Of a stretch of 64,000 nt of DNA, positions 1-9,151 are shown piece after piece. The position numbers and the translations under genes are program-made. How positions within the stretch are numbered: position 1 is the first letter of the stretch; each line of letters starts with the position of its first letter. This DNA comes from Bradyrhizobium sp. CB2312 (GTDB lineage Bacteria > Pseudomonadota > Alphaproteobacteria > Rhizobiales > Xanthobacteraceae), in contig NZ_CP121668.1 in assembly GCF_029714425.1 (NCBI RefSeq), positions 6,655,501 through 6,719,500 of the forward strand, read 5' to 3'. The notes beneath the pieces were generated by a model. It was not told where the DNA came from and did no database searches. It saw only the letters and a program-made list of their open reading frames with translations.

Positions 1-66
1 TGCGAGGCCTTCAAGCACATCGCCGACGGTTTCGGCGCGGAGATAATCGAATGCGGGCGGCTTCAT
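1..66 (-). CDS. FAD-binding subunit of a molybdenum hydroxylase (5' end only)
   Basis: Only the first 22 codons are inside the window; the gene continues past the left edge. The peptide begins MKPPAFDYLRAET, the usual opening of the CoxM/CutM-type FAD-binding subunit that passes electrons from the molybdopterin subunit. Its ATG overlaps the stop of the large-subunit gene in an ATGA, so the two are translationally coupled and in one operon. Identity rests on this short N-terminus plus context. Confidence 0.7.
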   Translation of the reverse strand, partial: MKPPAFDYLRAETVGDVLEGLA

Positions 67-3065
67 CGGCGCCCCCCGAACAGGCTCGCGACCTTCGCCA
101 GCAGCGCGAACAGCGAGAAGCCGCCCCTCTCCGCCCCGCCACCGCCCGCCTTGCGGGCGAGCGCGGTGAAGAACTGGCCGATGATCACGCGCGTCGCGCC
201 ATCCAGCAGCCGGCCGCCAATGCTCGCGACCTTGCCGCCGATGGCGGCGTCATAGCTGTAGGTGAGCTTCGTCCCGCCGTTGCCGTCGGGCGCGAGCGTA
301 ATGCGCCCCTCGGCGTTGCCGAAGCCGAGCGCGCCAGTGGCGCCGCCGCGCAAGGTGACGGCGTGCGGCGGATCGAGATCGAACAGTTCGACGTCGGCGC
401 GATAGCGTCCGGTGACGGGGCCGATGCCGAGCGTGACGTCGGCGCGGAAATGGGTGTCGGTGATCTTGTCGACGCGCTGGCAGCCGGGAATGACCGATTG
501 CAGCGCGGCGGGATCGAGCAGCATCGCCCAGACCTGCTCGGGCGCCCCCTTGACCGAGGCCTGCCCCTCGCCGTGCAGCCGCCGGTCGCCTTCGCGCGCA
601 GGCGCCGCGGTCGCGTCACCTTCCGGCGGCGGCGGCTCGGCGCCGCGCACGAGCTCCGCAAGTCGCGCCGGCACCAGCGGCAGCGTGATATCGGCAACGC
701 CGAGCGCATCCGCGACCGCATTGGCGATGCACACCGGCGTCGACATGCAATTGCCTTCGCCGACGCCCTTTGCGCCGAGCGGCGTGAACGGCGACGGCGT
801 CTCCATGTGGAAGATCTCGGGCTCCGGCACCTCGGTCGTGGTCGGCAGCAGATAGTCGGCAAGCGTTCCCGTCAGGAAGCTGCCGTCCTCGGCGTAGGCG
901 TATTCCTCGTAGAGCGCGGCACCGAGCGCCTGGGTGAAGCCGCCGCGGATCTGGCCGTTGACCATGCCGGGATGCAGGATCGTGCCGCAATCATGCATGG
1001 TGACGTAGCGATCGATCCGCGTCTCCAGCGTGGTCCGATCGACCTCGACGCCGCAGAAGTCGAAGATGAAACCGTGGCAGAGCGAGGAGTTGATGCGGTC
1101 GTCATCATCAGGCGGCGTCAATTCCGGCGGCGTCCAGAACACGGTCTCACGAATGGTCTGGCCGGCATCGTCAGGCAGCGAGCCCGGCGACCAGTGGCTG
1201 AGCGCGGCGACGCGCGAGAACGCGATCCGGTTCTCCGGATTATGCTTCGAGGCGACGAAACCCTTTGCGAACACGATGTCGGCGGCCTCGACATTCAGCC
1301 GACTGGCGGCGATGCGCGCGAGCCGACCAGCGACGCGTTCGGCGGCGAGCTTGGCCGTGCCTGCCACGGCGGCGGCGAAACGGCTGGCGTAATTCCCTGA
1401 GGCGATCGACCAGGCATCCTTGGCGGTGTCGATCTCGGTGTTGACGCGGATATCCTTGGGCTGGAGGCCGAAGACATCGGCGACGACCTGGGACAGCACG
1501 GTGCGGTGGCCCTGCCCCTGCGGCACCGAGGCGACATGAACCGTGACGCTGCCGACCGGATCGAGCCCGACGGTGGCGGTCGCCTGCGCGCCGTTCTTCG
1601 GTCCAGCCTTGCGGCGCTCGGCCGCCGTCAGCACGGTGGTGATGTAGCCCATGTTCGAGACGCTGGGCTCGACCACCGCGGTGAAGCCGATGCCGTAGAG
1701 GCGCCCCTGCGCCCGCGCCGCGTCGCGCTTCGCCTTCAGCACGGCAAGCCTGCCCTGCTCGACTGCGCGCGCGACGGCTTCCTGGTAATTGCCGGAATCG
1801 AGTAAGGCGCCGGTCGCGGTGCGATAAGGGAAAGCGCCCGCATCGATCAGGTTGCGCTTGATGACATCGAGCGGATCGACCCCAAGCCCGATCGCGATCC
1901 GCTGCACCAACCGCTCCAGCGCGAAATAGACCTGCGGACCGCCAAAGCCGCGGTTGAGGCCGGTCGGCGTCTTGTTGGTGACGACGACACGATTGCGGAT
2001 CTTGACGTGGCTTATGTCGTAGGCGCCGGTCAGATTGCCGTGCATGCGATACAGCGTTGCCGGTTCGGGCGCGCGTAAGTGAGCGCCGCAGTCCTCGACC
2101 TGGTCCCAGTCGAGCGCGAGGATCTTTCCATCGGCCGCGACCGCCGCTGCCAGCGTCGTCGCGCGATTGGTCGCCGACACCGATGCGGTGAGATGTTCGA
2201 GCCGGTCCTCGATCCACTTCACCGGCCGTCCCGTGAGGCGCGCGGCGGCGGCGATCAGCACGATGTAGGGAAACACGCCCTGCTTGACGCCAAAGCTGCC
2301 ACCGGAATCCGGCGGCGTGCGCAGCCGCAGCCGGTTGCCCGGCACCTTTAGCGCACGCGCAATCACCGTGTGGATGCTGAACGGACCCTGGAAATTCGCG
2401 AGCACCTCATAGGCGTCCTCACCGGCGTCGTGCGAGGCGACGACGCCGTAGGTCTCGATCGGCGTGCAGGAATTGCGGGGATAGCGGATATCGATGGAGA
2501 AACGATGCGACGCATCCGCAAAGGCTTTTTCGGGATCGCCATAGCGGAATGAGCGATCGCTGGCGAGATTGCCGGGAAAGCCGTCATGCAGCACCGGCGC
2601 GCCGGGCGCGATCGCGCCGAGCGGATCGACGACGGCGCCGCGCGGGCGATATTCGACATTGATGAGCTCGGCCGCATCCTCGGCGCGCGCACGATCCGAG
2701 GCGACCACCACGGCGACCGGTTCGCCGACATAGCGCACGCGGTCGATCGCAATGGGCCAACACTCCACGGGCGCCTTCACGCCGACGACGAGGCTCGTGG
2801 TGACGGCCTTGACGTCGCTGCCGGTCAGAACCGCCGCGACGCCCGGCAGGCGGTTTGCAGCTTCAGTATCGATGGAGAGAATATCGGCATGCGCATGCGG
2901 CGAGCGCAGGATGGTTGCGTGCAGCGTGCCGGGCTGGACGCCGAGATCGTCGATGAAGCGGCCGCGGCCAGAGAGCAGCGCGGCGTCCTCGATGCGTTCG
3001 ATCGAACGCCCGACCCACGGCTCATCGCCACGTCCCGGATTTGCGGATTTGACCGCCTGCAACAT
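63..3065 (-). CDS. xanthine dehydrogenase-family molybdopterin-binding subunit fused to a CoxG-like domain
   Basis: A 1000-residue protein. Residues about 1-780 are the aldehyde oxidase/xanthine dehydrogenase large subunit: N-terminal hammerhead domain (WVGRSIERIED, then SPHAHADILS), then the molybdopterin-binding domains ending in PLGAKGVGEGN, which carries the conserved active-site glutamate near residue 768. Residues about 830-980 (GEGQASVKGAPEQVW onward) are a CoxG/SRPBCC domain, normally a separate protein that anchors or matures CO dehydrogenase. The active-site loop reads GLNRGFGGPQ, not the AYxCSFR loop of true CO dehydrogenase, so the substrate is probably an aromatic or heterocyclic compound or an aldehyde. 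The FAD subunit follows with an ATGA overlap; no small FeS subunit is visible here. A nearby AraC regulator and ubiD/ubiX genes hint at aromatic catabolism, but that link is inference. Confidence 0.9.
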   Translation of the reverse strand: MLQAVKSANPGRGDEPWVGRSIERIEDAALLSGRGRFIDDLGVQPGTLHATILRSPHAHADILSIDTEAANRLPGVAAVLTGSDVKAVTTSLVVGVKAPVECWPIAIDRVRYVGEPVAVVVASDRARAEDAAELINVEYRPRGAVVDPLGAIAPGAPVLHDGFPGNLASDRSFRYGDPEKAFADASHRFSIDIRYPRNSCTPIETYGVVASHDAGEDAYEVLANFQGPFSIHTVIARALKVPGNRLRLRTPPDSGGSFGVKQGVFPYIVLIAAAARLTGRPVKWIEDRLEHLTASVSATNRATTLAAAVAADGKILALDWDQVEDCGAHLRAPEPATLYRMHGNLTGAYDISHVKIRNRVVVTNKTPTGLNRGFGGPQVYFALERLVQRIAIGLGVDPLDVIKRNLIDAGAFPYRTATGALLDSGNYQEAVARAVEQGRLAVLKAKRDAARAQGRLYGIGFTAVVEPSVSNMGYITTVLTAAERRKAGPKNGAQATATVGLDPVGSVTVHVASVPQGQGHRTVLSQVVADVFGLQPKDIRVNTEIDTAKDAWSIASGNYASRFAAAVAGTAKLAAERVAGRLARIAASRLNVEAADIVFAKGFVASKHNPENRIAFSRVAALSHWSPGSLPDDAGQTIRETVFWTPPELTPPDDDDRINSSLCHGFIFDFCGVEVDRTTLETRIDRYVTMHDCGTILHPGMVNGQIRGGFTQALGAALYEEYAYAEDGSFLTGTLADYLLPTTTEVPEPEIFHMETPSPFTPLGAKGVGEGNCMSTPVCIANAVADALGVADITLPLVPARLAELVRGAEPPPPEGDATAAPAREGDRRLHGEGQASVKGAPEQVWAMLLDPAALQSVIPGCQRVDKITDTHFRADVTLGIGPVTGRYRADVELFDLDPPHAVTLRGGATGALGFGNAEGRITLAPDGNGGTKLTYSYDAAIGGKVASIGGRLLDGATRVIIGQFFTALARKAGGGGAERGGFSLFALLAKVASLFGGRR

Positions 3066-3208
3066 GTCCCGGCATACCTCCCGATGCGTTCTTTGACGCG
3101 ACGGTGACGTTTGTCAGGACTGGGGGTACGCGGGCCATACCGCCCGCTCTCACGACTTACCAAATCGTCTCATTCGAGAGCGTGCAGCGCAATATCAGCC
3201 TGCAAGAA

Positions 3209-4048
3209 TTAACCCGCAAGGCGCGAGACGTTGCGAAACTCGCGCGGGCTGACGCCTGCGTGATCGCGGAAGAAGCGCGTGAAATGCGCCGGCTCCGGAA
3301 AGCCAAACCGCTCGCTGAGCTCGCCGAGCGGCGTGTCCTCGCGCATCACGGCTTCCAGCGCGCGCTCCATGCGGACGACGTTGAGATAGATCTTTGGCGA
3401 GACGCCGAGCGAGGTCTCGAACAGCCGGAAGAACTGCGCGCGCGACAGGCCGGCGCCCCTCACGAACTGGTCGACGCTGGCATAGGAATCCTGAGCGCGC
3501 ATCGCGTCCATCGCGCGGCGGATGCGCCAGTCGCAGCTCACCGCGCTCATGCCACGGATCGAGGTCGGGAAGCTGCGCCAGGGCGTGAAACGCTCGATCA
3601 CCGCGATCATCAGGTCCGACAGCGTCTCCTCGTGCGTCCGCACCGCATCCGGATTCGCCATCATTTCGGCCGCCAAATGCAGCGTGAGCTGGCGGATGCG
3701 CGGCGACACCTCGCCCGACGGTCGCTCGAAAAAGCCCGGCGCGCCGCTGGCGGCCCACCCGGGTCGGAACTCCTTCAGCCATTCCGGCTCGATATAGAGC
3801 GCCATGATGAGCGTGCGCGGACGATTGACGTCGTGCACGTAAGCATGCGGCTTCCAGCCGTCGACGAGCACCGCGGCGGTGTCCGTCAGCGGCGTGACCT
3901 GGTCGCCGACCATGAAATGGGTGTCGGCGCCCTCGACCTTGAGCAGGACGTGGCAATGATGGTGAGCGTGGCGGACCAGCGAACGGTCCATGTCGAGCAG
4001 AGCGACCCTGCCGAAAGCGCCATGAGCGATGCGCAGGGCCGTCGACAT
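3209..4048 (-). CDS. AraC family transcriptional regulator
   Basis: Predicted 279-residue DNA-binding regulator. An N-terminal cupin-like sensing domain (HAHHHCHVLLKVEG, residues about 25-40) precedes a C-terminal AraC double helix-turn-helix (about 180-275) with the family signature LSERFGFPEPAHFTRFFRDHAG. The start at 4048 has an ideal GGGAGGAAGG ribosome binding site, which rules out the ATG ten codons upstream. It lies between the molybdenum hydroxylase genes and ubiD, all on the minus strand, so it may control either group; the inducer is unknown. Confidence 0.9.
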   Translation of the reverse strand: MSTALRIAHGAFGRVALLDMDRSLVRHAHHHCHVLLKVEGADTHFMVGDQVTPLTDTAAVLVDGWKPHAYVHDVNRPRTLIMALYIEPEWLKEFRPGWAASGAPGFFERPSGEVSPRIRQLTLHLAAEMMANPDAVRTHEETLSDLMIAVIERFTPWRSFPTSIRGMSAVSCDWRIRRAMDAMRAQDSYASVDQFVRGAGLSRAQFFRLFETSLGVSPKIYLNVVRMERALEAVMREDTPLGELSERFGFPEPAHFTRFFRDHAGVSPREFRNVSRLAG

Positions 4049-4154
4049 CAGTTCCTTCCTCCCAGCATTGCGCTGCAAAATGGTTGCTTTGTTGGCGCGG
4101 CACTATAGGCAGCCCCCGCTTCATATTCCAACGGCGCAAACGGACGCAAGTCGG

Positions 4155-5576
4155 TCATATCAGCGCCTCCGCGAGAAGACGCGCGACAGCCGCGCTCGGA
4201 TCAGCCTGCAAGGCGGTGGCGAGATCGACATCCTCCTCGCCCTTGACGCGGATGCGCTTGAAGGCGAGCTCGGGCGCGCTGACCGGCGCGGTCGCGTCCA
4301 GGCCCATCTTGGCGCTGATGCCATTGTCGGTGGTCGGATCGAGCTTCGAGCCGAGCGCGCCCGAGATAACCATGAGGTCGCGGTCGGCCTGGAAGCGCGT
4401 CGCCACCGCCCATTCGATCTCCTCGGACGAGGAGATGTCGACATCCTTGTCGACCACGACCACCTGCTTGATGTCGTAATGCGCGCCGAAGGCGCACATC
4501 ATGATGTTCTTGGGCTCGCCGTCATTGGCCTTGTCGATCTTGATCGCGAGGTGATAGCGGCAGGTGCCGCCGCGCGTGAGGCGGACGTCGAGCACATTGG
4601 GGAAACTGCGGCGCAGATGCTGGAGCAGCGTCGCCTCGCGCGGCACGCCGCCGAGGATGAGATGCTCGAACCCGCCGCCGACGATGGTGTGGAAGATCGG
4701 CGCCTTGCGATGCGTGATCGCGTCGACCTCGATTACCTCACGGTTGGCGCGCGGGCCGTAATACTGAGGGAATTCGCCGAACGGCCCTTCCGGCTCGCGC
4801 ACGCCCTGCAGAATGCGTCCCTCGATCACGATCTCCGCATGCGCGGGCACGCGGACCGAATTGGTGCGGCACTTCACCACATCCACCGGCGAGCCGAGCA
4901 GCGCGCCGGCAATCGCCATCTCGTCCTCGTCAAGTGCGGCGATCGCCTGCGAGGCCAGCATCAGCGCGGGGTGCGCGCCGATGACGATGGCGATCTCCAG
5001 CGCCTGGCCGAGCTCTTCGGCAAGGCGATAATAGGAGAAAGTGTGCCGCGGCAGCAGCAGCACGCCGATGCGATTCTTGCCGGAGATCTGGCAGCGGTGG
5101 ATCGAGACGTTCTGGACGCCGGTCTTCGGGTTGCGGGCGATCAAGAGGCCGGCTGTGATGTAGGGACCGCTGTCGCGCTCATTATGCTTGGGCACCGGAA
5201 GCCGGCGGAGCAGATCGACATCCCTGTGGACGACTTCCTGCACCGGGCCGCTCGCGACCTCATGCGTCGGTAGCGGATGGCTCGCGGCGGCCAGGAATCG
5301 CGGTAGCAGCTGGTCCTCGGTCACGCCGATGGACTCCGCGACCCAGTCACGGCCGGCAAAGAGGTTGGCGACGACGGGAATGTCGTGCCCATCGGGGCGC
5401 GGAAACAGCACGGCGCTGTCGCGCTCCAGCCGCTTGGCGATTGCGGCGAGCTCGTCGGCGAGGCCAATGCCCTCGCGGGCAATCGCGAGCTTGCCACGCT
5501 CGGCGAGATAAGCGAGCCAGGCGCGCAGATCGGACGACGTCTTCGCAGCTGTCCTGACCGGAGTTTCCATTTGCAT
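4155..5576 (-). CDS. UbiD family (prenylated-FMN-dependent) decarboxylase
   Basis: A 473-residue UbiD-fold enzyme, close to the family's usual length. The diagnostic catalytic stretch REPEGPFGEFPQYYG (around residues 262-276) carries the paired glutamates that, with an upstream arginine (SIHRCQ region), act on the prenylated FMN cofactor. Such enzymes reversibly decarboxylate aromatic or alpha,beta-unsaturated acids. The adjacent ubiX supplies the cofactor, and a divergent LysR gene plausibly regulates both. A dedicated ubiX and a catabolic neighbourhood favour a degradative UbiD over ubiquinone synthesis; the substrate cannot be read from sequence. A second in-frame ATG two codons downstream could be the real start. 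Confidence 0.9.
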   Translation of the reverse strand: MQMETPVRTAAKTSSDLRAWLAYLAERGKLAIAREGIGLADELAAIAKRLERDSAVLFPRPDGHDIPVVANLFAGRDWVAESIGVTEDQLLPRFLAAASHPLPTHEVASGPVQEVVHRDVDLLRRLPVPKHNERDSGPYITAGLLIARNPKTGVQNVSIHRCQISGKNRIGVLLLPRHTFSYYRLAEELGQALEIAIVIGAHPALMLASQAIAALDEDEMAIAGALLGSPVDVVKCRTNSVRVPAHAEIVIEGRILQGVREPEGPFGEFPQYYGPRANREVIEVDAITHRKAPIFHTIVGGGFEHLILGGVPREATLLQHLRRSFPNVLDVRLTRGGTCRYHLAIKIDKANDGEPKNIMMCAFGAHYDIKQVVVVDKDVDISSSEEIEWAVATRFQADRDLMVISGALGSKLDPTTDNGISAKMGLDATAPVSAPELAFKRIRVKGEEDVDLATALQADPSAAVARLLAEALI

Positions 5577-5604
5577 GTGACGGGTCTTTCCTTAAGCCTT
5601 CAGA

Positions 5605-6225
5605 TCAGGGCACGATCTTGTGCAACGTCGGCGAGCGGCGCTTGAGCGCCTCGTCCTCGCCCCAGCGGCGCACCACGCCGATATCGATGTCGTAGAGGTC
5701 GAGCACACGGCCGACGGTGTGCTCGACCATGTCTTCGAGATTCTCGGGTTTCGCGTAGAAGGCCGGCACTGGCGGCGCGATGATCGCGCCCATCTCCGAC
5801 AACGCCGTCATCGTCCGGAGGTGCCCGGTGTGCAGCGGGGTCTCGCGCACCATCAGCACCAGGCGCCGGCGCTCCTTCAGCACGACATCGGCGGCGCGGG
5901 TCAGCAGCGTCGTGGTCACGCCGGAGGCGATCTCGGACATCGAGCGCATCGAGCACGGCGCCACGATCATCCCGGCGGTGCGGAACGAGCCGCTGGAAAT
6001 TGCCGAGGCCATGTCGTCGATGGCATGGCAGACATTGGCGAGCGCCTTCACCTCGGCAATCTTCAGGTCCGTCTCATAGGCGAAGGTCTGTTCGGCAGTC
6101 TTCGACATCACCAGATGCGTCTCGACGCCGGCATTGCGCAGCAGCTGCAGCAGGCGCACGCCATAGGTGACGCCCGAGGCGCCGGAAATGCCGATGATCA
6201 TCCGCTTGGGCGTGGCGTCCTGCAT
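5605..6225 (-). CDS. ubiX: flavin prenyltransferase UbiX
   Basis: A 206-residue flavoprotein that makes prenylated FMN from FMN and dimethylallyl phosphate for UbiD enzymes. The N-terminal nucleotide motif GISGASGVTYG, the central PCSMRSMSEIASG and the RETPL motif are all present, and length is typical. It precedes ubiD by 28 bp on the same strand, so the pair is likely cotranscribed from the intergenic region shared with the divergent LysR gene. Confidence 0.95.
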   Translation of the reverse strand: MQDATPKRMIIGISGASGVTYGVRLLQLLRNAGVETHLVMSKTAEQTFAYETDLKIAEVKALANVCHAIDDMASAISSGSFRTAGMIVAPCSMRSMSEIASGVTTTLLTRAADVVLKERRRLVLMVRETPLHTGHLRTMTALSEMGAIIAPPVPAFYAKPENLEDMVEHTVGRVLDLYDIDIGVVRRWGEDEALKRRSPTLHKIVP

Positions 6226-6298
6226 CTTTGGTTTCGCTCCCGGAAGGGCGCGCGCCCTTCAGCCGCAAGACTAGGCAATCCAAACCATCACCACAAAT

Positions 6299-6317
6299 AA
6301 TGATTGATTATATCATT
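6299..6317. promoter_or_regulatory. putative LysR operator between ubiX and the divergent LysR gene
   Basis: An AT-rich dyad, AATGAT-N7-ATCATT, stands out in otherwise GC-rich DNA, with further ATGAT copies just downstream. It lies about 75 bp from ubiX and 53 bp from the LysR start, the usual position of an autoregulatory LysR box. Function is inferred from position and symmetry. Confidence 0.55.
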
Positions 6318-6369
6318 CATCATCTGGGATGATGGTAACGAGCAGGACCGGTGAACGAAGGACAGCCCC

Positions 6370-7353
6370 GTGGAACTCAGGCAGATGCAATATTTCCTGT
6401 GCCTCGCCGAAGAGAAGAACGTCACCCGGGCCGCGCGCCAGCTCAACATCGTGCAGCCGGCGCTGAGCATGCAGATCGCCAAGCTCGAGGCCGAGCTCGG
6501 CCAAAAACTGTTCGACCGCAGCGTCCAGGGCATGACGCTGACCAGCGCCGGCGAGGCGCTGGTGCGGCTGACGGCGCCGATCGTGCGCGATGCCGAACAT
6601 GCGCGGCAGGAGATGGCGCAGCTCGGCGGGCGCATCTCCGGCCGGGTCTCGGTCGGCCTCATCACCTCGGTCGCGCAAAGCACGATGGCGAGCGCGTCTG
6701 CGACGGTCGCCAGCCGCTATCCCGAGATCACGCTGTCGGTCTGCGAGGGCTACACCGAGACGCTGGTCGACTGGGTCAACACCGGCCAGCTCGATTTCGC
6801 GCTGATCAACGTGCCGCGGCGGAAGACGCCGCTGGCCGCCCATCACGTCATGGACGAGGAGATGGTGTTCGCCTGTCGCAAGGACAACGCGATGAGGCCG
6901 CCGGCGAAACTGCGTTTCGACCACATCGCAGGTTTTGACCTGGTGCTGCCTTCCAAGCGACACGGCCTGCGGCTGATCCTGGACGAGCACGCCGCGGCGG
7001 TCGGCATCGACCTGCGCCCGCGCCTGGAGCTCGACACCCTGCCCGCGCTCTGCGACGTGATCGCGACCACCGATTTCGCGACGGTGCTGCCGACCATCGC
7101 GCTCCGGCAATCGCTGGCGGGCGGGACCATCCGCGCGCACCGCTTCGACACGCAGCGGATCGTGCGCTCGATCGCCTGGGTGCATCATCCCAGGCGCGCG
7201 GTGTCGGTCGCGGCCAAGGCCGTGCTCGACATCATCAGCCAGGACCTTGCGCAGGCGGCCGCCGTGGCGAGAGAGTTCGTGGAGCCTGCCTCCAATGGCA
7301 CAAGCTCGTCCTCCCGCAGGGCCCGCAGGAAGCCGCGGAAGCGAGCAGGTTAG
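6370..7353 (+). CDS. LysR family transcriptional regulator
   Basis: A 327-residue LysR-type regulator. The winged helix-turn-helix occupies residues about 1-60 (NVTRAARQLNIVQPALSMQIAKLE, split across the recognition helix), followed by the two-lobed inducer-binding domain (about 90-295). The reading frame opens with GTG after a GAAGGA site. Divergent from ubiX-ubiD across about 145 bp that holds an AT-rich dyad, so it very probably controls those genes. The C-terminal tail is rich in Ser, Arg and Lys. Confidence 0.93.
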   Translation: MELRQMQYFLCLAEEKNVTRAARQLNIVQPALSMQIAKLEAELGQKLFDRSVQGMTLTSAGEALVRLTAPIVRDAEHARQEMAQLGGRISGRVSVGLITSVAQSTMASASATVASRYPEITLSVCEGYTETLVDWVNTGQLDFALINVPRRKTPLAAHHVMDEEMVFACRKDNAMRPPAKLRFDHIAGFDLVLPSKRHGLRLILDEHAAAVGIDLRPRLELDTLPALCDVIATTDFATVLPTIALRQSLAGGTIRAHRFDTQRIVRSIAWVHHPRRAVSVAAKAVLDIISQDLAQAAAVAREFVEPASNGTSSSSRRARRKPRKRAG

Positions 7354-7450
7354 AACCAATCGAGATTCAATCCGACTGCGTTGAAAGTTTCGATGGCGGC
7401 CCGATATTGTTTGACGCACGCCACCGCGTCCGGACCACTCACCGCCCGCC

Positions 7451-8275
7451 ATGCCCTTCTTCCGGCTCAACGACGACCAATTCCTCCCCGATGATCTCGG
7501 GGACTTCGACCCCGAAGCCGTGCCGCGCGCCATCGCCGCCTTCGGCGGCCGCATGGTCACCAAGGGCATGGAGCTCGCGATGCACACGCATCGCAAGGAC
7601 GAGCTCGTCCTGGCCTTGCGGGGCATCGTCAGGCTGGAGGCCGGACATGGCGTCTGGATCGTACCACCGCGTTGCGCTGTGTGGATTCCTGGTGATGTCC
7701 CGCACGGCGTGAGCGTCGCCGGCGATGTCGAGATGCATTGCCTGTTCATCGAACCGGATGCAGTCCCGACGCTGCCGCGTCAATGCTGCACGCTGTCGAT
7801 CTCGCCTTTGCTGGCGAGCCTGCTGGTGCATGCCACCCACATGCCTGTCATGTACGACGTCGACGGGCCCGACGGCCGGATCGCCACGGTGCTGCTCGAC
7901 CAGCTCGCTGCCGCTCCGATCGAGGAGTTGCGCTTCCCGATGCCTGCGGATGCCAGGCTGCGCCGGATCGCGAGCGCGATGATCGAAAATCCCTCGGACC
8001 GCGCGACGATCGACGATTGGGGCCGGCGCATCGCCGTCGCCCCGCGCACCCTCACTCGCATCCTGCAACGCGAGACCGGCATGAGCTTTGGCCGCTGGCG
8101 CCAGCAGCTCCACATCCTCATCGCGCTTCAGCGCCTCGATCAGGGCGCCTCGGTGCAGGCTGTCGCGCTCGATCTCGGCTATGAGGGCGCGAGCGCCTTC
8201 GTCACCATGTTCCGCAAGGCGCTCGGCAAGCCGCCGGCGCGATATCTCGCCGAACGCCGCATCAGCGCACACTGA
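7451..8275 (+). CDS. AraC family regulator with N-terminal cupin domain
   Basis: A 274-residue regulator with an N-terminal AraC-type cupin (HTHRKDELVLALRG, residues about 47-60) and a C-terminal AraC HTH (about 170-270; VAPRTLTRILQRETGMSFGRWRQQ split over the first HTH). This is the architecture of NimR/YdeC-type repressors that usually control a neighbouring efflux or detoxification gene; no such gene is adjacent on the opposite strand here. Target and ligand are not predictable. Confidence 0.9.
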   Translation: MPFFRLNDDQFLPDDLGDFDPEAVPRAIAAFGGRMVTKGMELAMHTHRKDELVLALRGIVRLEAGHGVWIVPPRCAVWIPGDVPHGVSVAGDVEMHCLFIEPDAVPTLPRQCCTLSISPLLASLLVHATHMPVMYDVDGPDGRIATVLLDQLAAAPIEELRFPMPADARLRRIASAMIENPSDRATIDDWGRRIAVAPRTLTRILQRETGMSFGRWRQQLHILIALQRLDQGASVQAVALDLGYEGASAFVTMFRKALGKPPARYLAERRISAH

Positions 8276-8380
8276 CCGGAAATCGCAATCGATTGTCCCG
8301 TTCGCGGAATGTGCACCAAGGGACGATTTCGTATCCAGGCTCCGACGCGCCGGTGGGCGCATTGCAGGGAGCCGACCAAC

Positions 8381-9073
8381 ATGGATTCACTCAGCACCGG
8401 CCTCGTCGCCGACGTCCTCCATCGTCTTCATCAGGAAGCCGAGATCGCCGACGCGCCGCTGATGCAGGCCTTTGTGAATGAGGGCACGAGCCGTGAAGAG
8501 ATGATCAGCCAGGCGATCGCGGCCGAGAGCCGCGATCTCAATGAGGTCTATCAGCGATTTGCGAACAATTTCCTGAGCGTCTCACCGCGGTTCGGGCGCT
8601 TCCTCTACATGTGCGTTCGCGCCAGCAAGGCCAAGCGCATCGTCGAGTTCGGCTCCTCGATGGGGATTTCGGCGATCTACATGGCCGCGGGCTTGCGCGA
8701 CATCGGCGGCGGCCGCCTGATCGGGACCGATCTCGAACCCGGCAAGATCGAGCGCGCACGAGCGAACGTCGCGGCGGCGGGGCTGGCGGACCTGGTCTCG
8801 TTCCGGGTTGGCGACGCGCGAGAAACCCTCCAAGCCGATCTCGGCGGCGAGATCGACATGGTGATGCTCGATGGCGCCTTCACGCTCTACCTTCCCATTC
8901 TCAAGCTGCTGGAGCCGCACTTGAAGCCTGGCGCGCTCATCGTCGGCGAGAACGCGTTCGAGGAAGCCTCTGGCTATATCGACTACGTCCGCGATCCCGA
9001 CAATGGCTACCTCTCGCTGTCGCTGCCGTTCGACCCCGGCCGCGGCAACGAACTCACGATCAAGACCAGATGA
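8381..9073 (+). CDS. class I SAM-dependent O-methyltransferase (family 3)
   Basis: A 230-residue protein with the methyltransferase core: VEFGSSMGIS (SAM-binding motif I, around residue 86), GTDLEPGKIERARANV (motif II) and DMVMLDGAF (metal/substrate region). This matches the caffeoyl-CoA/catechol O-methyltransferase-like family 3. The start at 8381 follows a GCAGGGA site; the frame is open further upstream but without family similarity. It ends a short distance before the siderophore-interacting flavoprotein and could be cotranscribed with it. The methyl acceptor is unknown. Confidence 0.85.
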   Translation: MDSLSTGLVADVLHRLHQEAEIADAPLMQAFVNEGTSREEMISQAIAAESRDLNEVYQRFANNFLSVSPRFGRFLYMCVRASKAKRIVEFGSSMGISAIYMAAGLRDIGGGRLIGTDLEPGKIERARANVAAAGLADLVSFRVGDARETLQADLGGEIDMVMLDGAFTLYLPILKLLEPHLKPGALIVGENAFEEASGYIDYVRDPDNGYLSLSLPFDPGRGNELTIKTR

Positions 9074-9151
9074 TCCGGGAGCCAGGCCTTGAACGATCCC
9101 GGTCAGCAGGCGCAAATCTCATCGCGGGCGCCACGAGGAAGGGTCACGCAG

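Noticed and set aside
51..1400. 449-codon open frame on the plus strand
   Set aside because: It is antisense to the molybdenum hydroxylase gene, Arg/Ala-rich without any motif; a product of high GC.
63..3065. Annotation as true carbon monoxide dehydrogenase large subunit
   Set aside because: The active-site loop reads GLNRGFGGPQ and lacks the AYxCSFR signature needed for the Mo-Cu CO dehydrogenase.
4029..5273. 414-codon plus-strand open frame
   Set aside because: Antisense to ubiD; no domain and composition typical of GC-driven shadow frames.
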